In this document: positions 26,501-37,400 of the stretch, piece after piece
How positions within the stretch are numbered: position 1 is the stretch's first letter
Layout of the letters: each line of letters starts with the position of its first letter
Notes under the pieces: model-generated
What the model was told of the DNA's origin: nothing
Database searches by the model: none
Seen by the model: only the letters and a program-made list of their open reading frames with translations
Made by a program: the position numbers and the translations under genes
Origin: a virus
DNA: 42,165 nucleotides
Strand: one strand, 5' to 3'
Virus record (IMG/VR): IMGVR_UViG_3300017782_000047
Span: 1-42,165 of that record

Positions 26501-29500
26501 GATGATTTAAATATTACAATCGCTGATGGAGCCGCTAATGCAGCTGCCGCAAATGGTGCTGGAATTACGGTTGATGGTGCAAATGCTACAATTACATATA
26601 CATCAGCCCAAGATGAATGGAACTTTAATAAAAATGTAGTAATCGGCGGAAAGGACACAACTGCTTCTTTCCCACTTATGATAAGATCTGATTCTGCGCA
26701 TAAGGGACTTCATATAGAAGAAAATGCTGGCGCCGAAAGTTGGCAGATGGGCGTTAGTGTTACTGGCGATTTACACTTTTATAATTCTGGTTCTAATACT
26801 GCTTCTGTTACTTTTGAAGATAGTGGTGATGTTGGTATTGGGGTATCAGCACCAGGCCAAAAATTAGATGTTGCAGGTAATGTTCGAGTTACAAATAACG
26901 CAGCATTTATGGGAACAAATGTCGCTGGAAGTTCTAGGTCGCTTGTGCATTTGGGCAATGATAATATTCTAAGAATAAAGGGTAACGATTCAGAAGGTTC
27001 TGCTAATGTAATGTCTATGATTGCTGGCGGTAGTGTTGGTATTGGAACTACTGCGCCAATCGCTAAGCTTGATGTGAACGGAAGTATTAATGTAAAACAA
27101 GCTACTTCTATTGCATTAGCTCAAGACACTTCTAGTACTGTTGCTATTCTAATTCCTAGAGGTTTAAAAATTGCAAGTAATACCACAGGAGATTATATTA
27201 GAAATATAATTGAACACGGTGGTACGACCGGTAATGGTCCTATTAATATTGGCCAACAAGGAACGGCCATTATTACTGATATTAATTTATATCCTGGAAG
27301 TTCAGGAAAAATGCAGGTTTTCTCTGATGGAACTTCAACAGCTAAAGTTGTAATTGATTCCGCAGGTAAAATGAGCATAGGAAATAATAATCCAGAATAT
27401 AATCTTGATATTCGTGGCGATAGCCCAGTTTTAAGAATTGCCGATGACAATTTAAATAACGTAGAAGATGCTGCAGCAATTTGGTTTGGTGAAAATGATA
27501 CAAGTGAATCCAGAGGGGCTGGTATAACATATGACGGAGCTAATAACGCTTTACATTTTAGAACGAGTAATAACGGTGCAACTTTAACAGATCCATTTGA
27601 TTCAGAAAAACGTATGACAATACTTGAAACAAATGGTAATGTCGGAATAAACATAACAGACCCAGATGAAAAATTAGAAGTCAACGGATCTATTAAAGTA
27701 GACTACAGTAGCACAAATGCTAATATGTTTAAGCAAGGAAACGCTTTTGGTGGTGGGTCTATTACTCCTTTTAATAACAGTGGACATTTTGTTTTTAATG
27801 TAGAATATACAGCTGGAGATTCTGATTACATCTGGAGAGTAAACGATACAACTGAGCTGATGAGACTTGAAGAACAAGGACAGCTTGGTATCGGAACGAA
27901 TAACCCAACTGAAAGACTGCACGTATCTAATATAACCGGTGGTGAAACTAAAATACGAATCGATTCACTAGACAATGCTAGAAACAATTATATTGGTATT
28001 ACTGGACATGATAACTTAGTATTGTCTGCAGATGCTGGTCAAGAGGGCGCGGACAGTTCTATTAGATTTAATGTTGATAATGCAGAAGTTGGTAGATTTA
28101 CGCACCATGGCAGATTTGGAGTTGGAGGAATTATTCCAGCTACTACTTTAGAAATTTCTGATAGTGCGCCTAAACTAAGAATTACAGATACTAGAAATAT
28201 TTCATGGACCGTAGGTGATACTATGGCGTCAATTGAATTTGATAGTGACGATTCATCAGGTGGAGCAGGGACCTCAGCTGAGCCTAGAGCGGCAATTACA
28301 ATGTATGCGGCCAGCACTTTTGGTTCATCAACAGGCCTAGCCTTCTATACTAAGTCTGATACTACTGACTATCCAACTAGGCAAATGGTTATTACTAACG
28401 ACGGCAAGGTTGCTATCGGTACTTTAACAGCAAATGCTAAGCTTCATGTATCAGATGCGTCTGCACCAACATTTAGACTTTCAAGAACTGGCACAGGTCA
28501 AATTTGGCAACAGTCTATTGATTCAAGCGGTAGATTTCTTTTACAAGAAGGAGCAAGTGAAGGCGGTACAAAATATACTAGATTCGCAATAGATGATGAT
28601 GGAAACGTAGGTATCGGCACAGGTGATCCAGGAAGGAAATTGCACGTTGAAGGGGACAACAATACTGCTATAACTGTTGTATCACCAAATACAAACTATG
28701 CTCAATTAGCTTTAGGTGATACAGATGATGATAATTATGCTCAACTAATATTAGATAATGCTACTAATAAACTACAACTTCAAAATGGCGGCGGAGGAGT
28801 TGTAGGCGAAAGAGGAATTACATTAGATAGTTCAGAAAAAGTCGGTATTGGAACGTCTTCTCCAAGAGAAGAGCTGGAAGTTAATGGTACTATATTCGCA
28901 ACTCCGGCCAGCTATGCATCAAATCAGAATACGTATGTCTTAAAAGTAGGAGCTACTAATAATACTGCCTGGGATGGAATGGGCTTTAAGTTGAAGTCTT
29001 TATCTGGTGGATCGCCGTATCTAAGTGTTATGGGAAGTCCTTCTGTTGAAACAATGGTCTGGAAAAGCCAGCATGTAGGCATGGGAATTGCTGATCCATC
29101 TGTAAGCGGATCTAGAACTACTTTACACATTGATAATGTAAGTAACGGCTCAGCAATTAGACTATCACAAAATGACTCAGGGGCGTTATTTAGATATGAT
29201 ACGACTGCTGGCTTAAAAATAGGAACCATTTCTACTGAAAATTTAACACTTGAAACTGACGATGTCGCTAGGTTGGTAATTGCTGCAGATACCGGTAATG
29301 TTCTTATTGGCACTAATACAGTACAGCCTGAAAAGCTTTATGTAAATGGTGCTACAAGAATTGTCGGCCAAGGCAATACGCAACCTGCGTTTGAAGTATT
29401 TACTAGTCAAGATAATGACGCCACTGATGATTACAATGCTATGGTTATTGATTATAATGTTACCGGTAGCCAAACGATTGTTTCTGATGATACACTTCAT

Positions 29501-31378
29501 AAAGCTTTATTCATTGATGTAGATTCTACTGCAACCGGAGGCACCACAGCAGACGAGCATAGACTTTATGGAATGCATATTGATATAGATTTTAGTGGCG
29601 ATAGCGATATAGTTTACGGTTCTTTAGTTCAAGCCGAATCTAATACGACTGCTGGCCAGGTGACTAGTTTATATGGTGTTTACGGCCAGGCCGTAAACGA
29701 TACTTCAGGCACTGGTAAAGTACTAAACTCATATGGCGGATATTTTAATGCACAGTTTCAGCATAGCTCTACAAATACAACTAGAGATCAAAATATAATA
29801 GGTGCTTACGCACGTGCCGCAGTCGTAGCTTCAGCTGATGGCGGTGGAATGAATGATGTTACTGGCTTATTTGCTGAAGTTGAAATTGATGATATAGGCC
29901 AGGCCGGAGTAATGGATAATATATATGTTGTAAGAGCATATTATGACAATGATGATACAGCTAATAATTATCTGGATATGGGATCCACATATCTATTTCA
30001 TGGAACATACGCTGGCGGAATTCCTGCTAATGCAAATAGTGCTTATGGTATGTACATTAGCACTAATGTTAATAACTACTTATTGGGCTCTTTAGGAATT
30101 GGTATTCAAACAACCGGTCAGAGCTGGCCCTACAAATTAGACGTCCAAGGAGAAGCTAATAAAGCTGCAACTAGAATAAGAAATAATACTGTTACTAGCT
30201 CTGATTGGTGGTCAAATTCACAAGCTGCATTACTTATAGGAAATGTTGATACAAGCCAATCAGCTATACTAAAGTTTGATCGTGCATCAAGCAGAATCGT
30301 ATATGGTTCCAGCAGCACTGATGATAGATTAGTTTTCTCGTCACGTCATTCAACTTCAGCTAGTTCTGATCAAGTAGTATTTGACAATAACGGAAACGTA
30401 GGTTTAGGAACTACAGCTCCGGGTCAACAGCTTCATATTAAGAAAACTGTAACTGCTACAACAACTGCAGGTTTGGCTGGTATTAGATTGCAAAATGATG
30501 ATACAAATACTAATTCTAAAACTGGTATTGTATTTCAAAAAGCTAGGCCAACATCTGGAACTTCTACTTCATACTTGTATCAAGACTCATATAATGTGAC
30601 TATGGACTGCGATGAAGCATTCACTGTTAAGACTAACGGTAGTAATTCATTACACATAGCCGGAACAGGCCTCATCGGGATTAACAATCCTGGTCCAGAT
30701 TATAGACTGGATATTGGAAATCAATCGTCTCCATCTACTACTAACACTATAAGAATTGGACAGCAGAATAGTGGAACAGCAATTCGTATTGGTGCAGGTG
30801 GCGGCTCTTCAGATGTAGTACTACTCAGAGTTGATGGTGATAGTACTGATAATAAACATGATGGTACAACAGATGCTGGAGCATATGGATTTTCGCTAAA
30901 GTATATGGGCTCTAGATCAGGAAATGAAAATGCACTTGCGATCATGTCTGATAATGGCGGTAATGTTACTCAGGTAGAAGCATTGACGGTATTACAGGCC
31001 GGTGAAGTTGGAATATTTAATGCATCACCTAAAGCTAGATTCCAAGTAGAAGAATACGGAATTGATACAACAGAAACATCGTCTTCGGCTACTACTGAAA
31101 TTGCTATACACACTTTCCCAATTGCTGACTTTAGAAGCGCCAGGTTTACAGTTCAAGTTACTAATTCAACTGATAATACATATCACACAACTGAGTTATT
31201 GGCTTTACATGATGGAACAACTGCAAATATTACGGAGTTTGGAACAGTATTTACCGGATCAGCCATTGAAGCTCAGTTTGACGCGGACGTAAATTCTGGA
31301 AACTTTAGACTATTAGCAACTCCTTCTTCTACAGATAGCATGGAATTTAAAGTTGTATGTCATAGTTTGACAGTTTAA
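23570..31378 (+). CDS. Giant tail fibre protein with VGIGT repeats (TTG start)
   Basis: 2602 residues. The N-terminal KTDIRLRRSNTENAIPTHTN, then LNDGELAMNTYDGALYFKK, is the classic fibre attachment module. About 18-19 copies of a VGIGTTSPxxKLHVxG repeat follow. Residues about 438-566 are a distinct beta module (ALTKGDVVYISGISGNTTVV, then SSYSEGDELYVNVLAG) found in many marine phage structural proteins and resembling capsid-cement-type barrels. Residues about 956-1022 hold the NLTVGGNLTVNGSVTTLNTA module shared with the other fibres. Residues about 1977-2180 have YG-rich repeats (YGMHIDIDF, SLYGVYGQAV, NSYGGYFNAQF). The C-terminus (FPIADFRSARFTVQVTNSTD, then LLALHDGTTANITEFGTVFT) is a tip domain widespread in marine T4-like fibres. 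No S74 motif. Probably a side or long fibre contacting the host surface. Confidence 0.85.
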   Translation: MARKTDIRLRRSNTENAIPTHTNLNDGELAMNTYDGALYFKKSDNTIITAHDNTILHLNSNTSRVGIGTTSPAGNLHVKSVGDVGDALLIVEADADNNVEGDNPKIELRQDSGFVTGAMYLEGNAASQATNSLQNGFLLDAKGASSDGGTIQFATGGLAANQSGGPTNSAVRMTILRDGNIAIGQITSSHKLTVAGNTFLSGDNRHVYFGGNNTFIGENSSSSKLELRGGGSSSSETVYVNSNGAVGIGIIAPTEKLHVVGNAIFHSGAAYGDLVVGRGSNQEIKLYVSDANTQIIGYQDSDSDGNHSFDIIREFDGAGENDFTIRKGSGSVQFDINKDGNITFNNAFTFPNADGQADQILKTNGSGTLTWANDSGGGSSVSLSDSDNDTLIQVEESNDEDIIRFDVAGSEVAQMTDDGLILNDGYNFEGDVIGAIKFKAQAGEALTKGDVVYISGISGNTTVVSKADANDAAKMPAFGLAASTVSLNAAVQIVTFGTLQGIDTSSYSEGDELYVNVLAGTLTDSAPTGSSSALQKIAKVTRSDASAGSVKVSGAGRTNATPNLDEGKIFVGNASNKSVQGDDTLHVDMANSRVGINKASPDRSLHIDGTVRIDGGTGVVSTGVLEVMQNGDTANNAIALTSSNAVSTRIWKNGSGTFFIGSSSANNAFQQLVNGNTTINAQEFTIAHANPTLILKDTTDDDDHNILFKDSSDNTIAKISTALPVMDDLNIGTVTAREFNLFTNNTTAMSIDTSQNSVFAGDVSILTGTSAKQASDMLYIGGSGLGSTDAAIYLGNAGDGTGYGWRFFYKGSGDGNENRLIIRSENSGSPVDALSFTQNGQALFGDSIVMGNSEKIYFLSNGDANTGSSYWYRAGGNATRLLYRDNVLVFDAYQDHSAEFRNSNDDIIFKVTPNATATNSATIVSNGNFSIANGALNIGGSELSDNNRNVTTNNLTVGGNLTVNGSVTTLNTATLTVDDLNITIADGAANAAAANGAGITVDGANATITYTSAQDEWNFNKNVVIGGKDTTASFPLMIRSDSAHKGLHIEENAGAESWQMGVSVTGDLHFYNSGSNTASVTFEDSGDVGIGVSAPGQKLDVAGNVRVTNNAAFMGTNVAGSSRSLVHLGNDNILRIKGNDSEGSANVMSMIAGGSVGIGTTAPIAKLDVNGSINVKQATSIALAQDTSSTVAILIPRGLKIASNTTGDYIRNIIEHGGTTGNGPINIGQQGTAIITDINLYPGSSGKMQVFSDGTSTAKVVIDSAGKMSIGNNNPEYNLDIRGDSPVLRIADDNLNNVEDAAAIWFGENDTSESRGAGITYDGANNALHFRTSNNGATLTDPFDSEKRMTILETNGNVGINITDPDEKLEVNGSIKVDYSSTNANMFKQGNAFGGGSITPFNNSGHFVFNVEYTAGDSDYIWRVNDTTELMRLEEQGQLGIGTNNPTERLHVSNITGGETKIRIDSLDNARNNYIGITGHDNLVLSADAGQEGADSSIRFNVDNAEVGRFTHHGRFGVGGIIPATTLEISDSAPKLRITDTRNISWTVGDTMASIEFDSDDSSGGAGTSAEPRAAITMYAASTFGSSTGLAFYTKSDTTDYPTRQMVITNDGKVAIGTLTANAKLHVSDASAPTFRLSRTGTGQIWQQSIDSSGRFLLQEGASEGGTKYTRFAIDDDGNVGIGTGDPGRKLHVEGDNNTAITVVSPNTNYAQLALGDTDDDNYAQLILDNATNKLQLQNGGGGVVGERGITLDSSEKVGIGTSSPREELEVNGTIFATPASYASNQNTYVLKVGATNNTAWDGMGFKLKSLSGGSPYLSVMGSPSVETMVWKSQHVGMGIADPSVSGSRTTLHIDNVSNGSAIRLSQNDSGALFRYDTTAGLKIGTISTENLTLETDDVARLVIAADTGNVLIGTNTVQPEKLYVNGATRIVGQGNTQPAFEVFTSQDNDATDDYNAMVIDYNVTGSQTIVSDDTLHKALFIDVDSTATGGTTADEHRLYGMHIDIDFSGDSDIVYGSLVQAESNTTAGQVTSLYGVYGQAVNDTSGTGKVLNSYGGYFNAQFQHSSTNTTRDQNIIGAYARAAVVASADGGGMNDVTGLFAEVEIDDIGQAGVMDNIYVVRAYYDNDDTANNYLDMGSTYLFHGTYAGGIPANANSAYGMYISTNVNNYLLGSLGIGIQTTGQSWPYKLDVQGEANKAATRIRNNTVTSSDWWSNSQAALLIGNVDTSQSAILKFDRASSRIVYGSSSTDDRLVFSSRHSTSASSDQVVFDNNGNVGLGTTAPGQQLHIKKTVTATTTAGLAGIRLQNDDTNTNSKTGIVFQKARPTSGTSTSYLYQDSYNVTMDCDEAFTVKTNGSNSLHIAGTGLIGINNPGPDYRLDIGNQSSPSTTNTIRIGQQNSGTAIRIGAGGGSSDVVLLRVDGDSTDNKHDGTTDAGAYGFSLKYMGSRSGNENALAIMSDNGGNVTQVEALTVLQAGEVGIFNASPKARFQVEEYGIDTTETSSSATTEIAIHTFPIADFRSARFTVQVTNSTDNTYHTTELLALHDGTTANITEFGTVFTGSAIEAQFDADVNSGNFRLLATPSSTDSMEFKVVCHSLTV
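23755..31055 (+). repeat. VGIGTTSPxxKLHVxG repeat series in the 2602-residue fibre
   Basis: About 18-19 degenerate copies, for example VGIGTTSPAGNLHV, VGIGTTAPIAKLDV, VGIGTGDPGRKLHV, VGIGTSSPREELEV, VGLGTTAPGQQLHI and IGINNPGPDYRLDI. Each is spaced by roughly 50-250 residues of other beta-rich sequence. Repeat type is known in long phage fibres and adhesins. Confidence 0.85.
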
Positions 31379-31382
31379 TATG

Positions 31383-31390
31383 TATAAATA
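31383..31390 (+). promoter_or_regulatory. T4-type late promoter upstream of the 2192-residue fibre
   Basis: Exact TATAAATA five nt after the preceding stop. Predicted +1 is about 31396, giving a 34-nt leader with ACGGAG (31419-31424) before the ATG at 31430. Confidence 0.7.
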
Positions 31391-31429
31391 GTATTATAAT
31401 TTAACCGTGGACAGTGAAACGGAGTACAC

Positions 31430-34400
31430 ATGGCAACAGATCATAACTTTAAGGTCAAAAACGGCCTTGCCGTAGAAGGCGCAGATTTAAAAATAACCGG
31501 GGACGGAAACGATACTCGAATAGAATCAGGTGGAGAAATCAGATTTCGACCTGAAGGTTCTTCATCGAATAAAGTCAGAATTACGTTAAACGAACTTGAA
31601 GTCTCAGGTTCCATTGACGCATCTGCAGATCTAAAAACAAATAACACAACTCGTATTAATTCTTCCGGAGGCTTTACTCTAGGCAGTGGATCCATGACTG
31701 GTCCGGTTACAATTTCACCTCCAAGTGGACAAAATACCGTATTAAATCTAAACGGAGCATTAGATACGTTCTTAGAAAAGGACACTGGTAGCCACTTTTA
31801 TATTGCTAATAATGTTGAAGATAAAGACATAAAATTTAGAATTAATAACGGTGGAACTCAAAAAATTCCATTAACAATACACGGACAATCTGGCACAGTA
31901 GATTTAACTGGCGATTTAGATGTGTCTGGAGATCTCGCAGTTTCCGGCGATTTAAATATTACAGGTGATATCAATTCAGTTAGCACTACTGATTTGGATA
32001 TTACAGATAAGACTATTACATTATCAAAGGGATCAACTAGTTCTTCAACCTCTGATGGCGCAGGTATTATTATTGAAGGTCCGTCACCTGCACCTGAACT
32101 AAAATACCAACATTCGAATGCCAGATGGACGTTAAATAAAGAAGTATTTACTCCGTCAGGATTTATGATTGGTACAACATCTACTGATGTTGGATTGATG
32201 AGAAATAGTTCAGGCGTATTTGATTTCCAAGCTCAATCAGGTCGTGAAATTTCATTTAGTAATGCTACTAATGGTGAACATGTAAGAATTGATGCTGACG
32301 GCAAAGTTGGTATCGGAACAGATAACCCAGGTGTTAATTTACAAATTAATGATAGTACTACTACTCAAACTAATTCCGAATTTAGAATTTACGGATATGA
32401 TACGGGAACTAGTGATGCAAAATATGGTAGAATTTTTATTGATAGTGGCGGTAATTTAAATGTTGCGGCTCAGGATAGTTATTTAATATTGACCTCAGGA
32501 AATTATATCCAAGCAAATGATACGCTCTACGCATTAGAATCTATATTAATGCGCAACAACAAAAAGATTCAGATGGCTGGTAGTGATGGTGGCTTTAATG
32601 GAGTAATGAATGTTAGCACAAGTGACGTCGTTCAAGTTGGAGGTGTTAGTGGTTGGGGTGGTACAATTGGCCAGCTAGCTCTTTATAGTAATGATGGCGA
32701 AGCTGTTCGTATAGATGAAAATCAATGGGTCGGAATAGGAACTAATGATCCATCTAGAAAGCTTCATGTTTATCAGAACAATGGAACTAATGTAGTTGCA
32801 GCATTTGAGTCAAACGACGCGCAAGTGTGGATTGATTTACGTGACTCTAATAGCACTAGTTATGGCGGAAGTGCTTATGGATGTTTACTGGGTCATGATC
32901 CTGTTAACGATCATTTGTTTATAGTTGCTGACGGCAACGTAACTAAACATTTTGTAGTAGATAATACAGGAAATGTTGGTATAGGAACTAGCGACCCTAA
33001 AACAGATTTGCACGTATTAGGAGCTTCGGGAAATGCTCAAGCTACAACTGTCCGATTAGGCGGCGATGGCGCAAATGGAAATCATACTCCTAAGCTAGAA
33101 TTTACAGAAGGTACAACCGGCACAAGCATGAATTTTGGATTTTCGCTTTTAGCCGATGGCAATAGCAGTAATAATTTCCTTATAAGGAATCATAATAGTA
33201 GCACTGGCGGAGCTGTTGCAATTTGTGTTGACCGTGCAACAGGATTTGTTGGAATAGGAAATAATTCGGGATCACCTAAGTCCAGGCTTGATATTAACTC
33301 AAGTGGAGATAATTTTGTATATTTAAATTATACAAGAAGTACTGGTGGAACAAATGAAAAGTATTGGAGATCTGGAATTGAAACAAATCACAGGTTTGCA
33401 ATTGGTAAAGTTAACGACGCATATAATAGCTTATCCGAGTATCTAACAATACTTAGTGGTGGTAATGTTGGTATTGGCATTAATAATCCATCTGAAAAAT
33501 TAGAAGTCAATGGAAATATAAAGGCTGATACATTAAAAATCGATAATATAGTATTTGAAGATGAAGATGGATCTCCTACTGATAGTATTACCGCATCTAC
33601 GGAATGGGATGGAACAAATTCAACACTTTCATTCGAAGGTTCGGCTGGACAATTATTTGCCATTAGTAATAACTTAACTGGAACTATATTCTCTGTAAAT
33701 GACATTTCAGGTATTCCAAGTATTGAAGTTGAAGATGACGGAGAAATTCGTTTTGCTGAGTTTGGTGGATATGTAAAAATCGGACATGACTCATCAGTTC
33801 CCGGCCAAGAAGCGCCTCTCATCGTAACTAAAACACAGGGAACTTTACCACCGGCTCCAGACACTCCAAGTAAAAACGTTGCAGTGTTTCAAAATAATTC
33901 AACTGCCGGAGAATATTCAATTATTTCGATTATTGGTGGTAATACCGGTAGATCATCTATTCATTTAGGTGATACTGATGACGATAATGCTGGAGCTATA
34001 TACTATACACATAACGATAACAAATTACATTTTAGAACTAATAGTTCCGGTGATGATGTTCAAATAGAAAGTGATGGCACGTTAAATATTTCAACCGGTG
34101 ATTTACGTTTAGGCGTTGGTAAAAAGTTTTATATGGGCGGTAGTAATCATACATATATCAGCGAAGACATCGATGACAGATTACGATTCTTCACTGGTGG
34201 CCAAGAGTTTATGAGATTCACTGAGGCTGGAACAGACACAGTAAACTTCTACACGCCAGTTTCTTCATCAGGTACTATTACCGCTCCGGCTCTAAACGGT
34301 ACGGATAGTACAAATAATGTCGGGTTTAATATTGCAACAGACAGCACTAGTAACGGTAGAGCATTTATAATTTTAGATAGTGATTCAACCGATGGCGTTG

Positions 34401-37400
34401 GAGTTGGAAGTGATTATACGTATATTGGTTCAGATTATGCTTCCTTTAGAGGCTGGGTAAGTGCCGGACAAAATGGTGCTTCAGGCGGCGTAAGGGTTTC
34501 TGACGGAAGTGGCACAGCTCCTACATTGTCATTTGCTGATAGAACTGACACTGGTTTATGGGCTCAAGATTATAGTACCGGCGAAGACAGAGTAATGATA
34601 AGTACTGGAGGTTCTATTAGAGCTGAGGTTCAAAGTGCGGGTGTTTATTCATATGCAAATGTATATGCTGTTAATGAGTTTAGAAATATTACTAATACCT
34701 GGAAAGCAACTACGTCTCAAGTTTCCCAAGATTTTCAGTTTATAGGTAACACAAGCAATACTCCTGTGACAATAATGCATTTAGATACCGGCAACGCAAA
34801 CGTTGGTATTGGCACGACTAGTACAGATTCTACGTATAAACTTCAAATTGCTGGAGCTCAGCGTACTACAGTTACTGGTTCTAACACGGTGGCCGGTTGG
34901 TTTGAAAATACAGACGATCATGATTATAATATTAGAATTGTACCAAAGCTTTCATCGGGAGGTTATAATCCAATAACTTCTACTGGAGACTCTGGAATAA
35001 TTTTCTCAACCGATAACGACCATACTAATGCTGTTGATAATAATGGATTAATTATTGCGCCACATAGTGATGAAAAAGGTGGGTTGTATATTGCGGAAAG
35101 CGGTAACGTTGGTATTAATGTAAGAAATACTGGGTCTCAGGCTTTATGGGTAGAAATTCCAACTGCGCAGCAAAGTGATACAAATCTAGTAGCATATTTT
35201 AAATCTCACAATAATAAAGCGTGTATTCAAATTACAGATAATGATACAACTGCAGTTGTATCAGCTGAAGGCACTAGGATGTCTTTAGGTGGTCAACAAG
35301 GTGTTCATGCAAATAACGTAAATATTAACACTTCAAATGCAAATACAGGAATAGGTATTATTACTGGTAGTGATGGTGATTTAAGCTTAAATGTGCCGCG
35401 GCTTCATGTAAAAGCTGATACTCAGCAGGGTGTTAATGCGTTAGTCGCTAGATTTGAAGCTGGTAATGATAATGATAATACCGGCGCAGCAATTCTCATC
35501 AACCATTCAAATGATAGAGGATTGTTAATTGAAGGCGGTAGATCTAACTCGGATAGAGCAATAGCACATTTGGGTCTTGTCACTTCAGGTGGTGATCACA
35601 ATCGCGTTTTGACAATTAGACAAGACGGAAGTAATTACTGGGCAGGTATTGGCACAGAAGTTCCTGAAGCGCTTTTACACGTAAAGGCTGCTAGTGGAAC
35701 TACAGCAACTATAAGAATCGAAGGCGGCAGCAACACTGTTTCTGCAAGCGGCGAAATAAATTCTCAACTTGACTTTGGTTCAAATGATGGTTCTGTAAAC
35801 AGCGCTGGCCAAGTTGGAGGTAGAATAGCAAGTGTTACCGAAAATACAAACGGCGCTTACACTGGAATGGCGTTTTATACCTTCACACAAAGCGGGTCTC
35901 CTGATTTAGCTGAGAAAATGCGAATCAGGTACGATGGTAGTGTTGGAATTGGAGAGGCCTCTCCAACAACTGGAAAGCTTGTAGTAAATGGTAATACTAA
36001 TCAGTATACACTTAGACTAAATGGTGGAACTTCATCCGGAACTAGCTATGGTGCTAGGATACGTGCCGGAACTAATACTTCTGATTATGGATTAATAGTT
36101 GAAAATACAAGCGCGGGCCCGCAGTTTGCTGTTAGAGGTGATGGCCATGTAGGTATTGGAACTAATGACCCTATCGATCAATTTCATTTAAAAAGTTCCA
36201 GTGGTGATGCAAGGATGGTTCTTGAATCTCCAGTAGATTCCGATTGTGAAATTAAACTTTCAGAGAATGGAACGGTAAAATTCACTGTTGGATTTAATGC
36301 AGCAGATGATACATTTAGAATAGGAACTACTAACGTAGACACAAACCCAAGGATGGCTATCACTTCGGCCGGTAAAGTTGGATTTGGTAGAGAAAATCCG
36401 CATAATAAATTTCATGTAATTGGCGATGGACGTTTTGAAGGAAACCTAATGACGGGAAGTGCCTCGTATACTAACGTTCCCGCTAAGGCAATTCATATTA
36501 AAGATAGTGGCGATAACGCATGTCTAAGAATAGAAGACTCTACTGGCAGTAATAAAGTTTATGATTTTAGAGTAAATACTGGAGCTGGTTTAAAAATTAT
36601 TGACCAAGGGACAGTAGGAACGGGGAATAACGTAAGATTTAGAATTGAAGACGATGGTAAGGTTGGTATTGGCAACTTCCCAACAACTAATAACAATTCT
36701 AATAATCATGATTCAATTGCTCCTGCGGCAAGGCTTCACGTATATGATACTGGTGGCGGTGGAACAGAAAAGCCATTAATGATATTAGAAAATTATATCG
36801 GCGATCATGGTACTACACCTTCTAAAGTAAGTATTGATATAAGAAACCAAGACAGTAATAATAATCCTAACAGAGTATCATTAAAAAATGTCACCGTCAA
36901 TTCTACGACTTATGGAGTAAACGATGAAGCTGCTGCTCACTTTGTTATTGGACTAAGTAAAGGTGGAAATGTTATAGAAAGAGCAATGTTCCATGCTGAC
37001 GGTCATATGTCTATTGGTACTTCAATGTTTAATCCGTATACTCACGTGAACACCGGATCTTACTTTAAACCAAAAACAAATGTAACTAGTAATAGAACTT
37101 TATCAATCGGGGGTGGTGATGCAGGCGCTGATATTAGTTTAGTTTCTAGTACTACATCTGATGATGGACACGTTGGTGGATTATTTTTTACTTCTACTGC
37201 TGGTGCAACTGATGCGCATAAACAATTAGCCGGTATAGATTGTGTATATGATAAACATGCAACTAGTGACGCGGTAAGTGGTGGTCATTTAAGATTCTTT
37301 ACTAAACCTACTGGATCTGGTATTAATAGTCCAAGAATGTGGATACACCAAAATGGTAATATCTACATGAAAAATCAGAGTGGTTCAGATGTGGTAGCAT

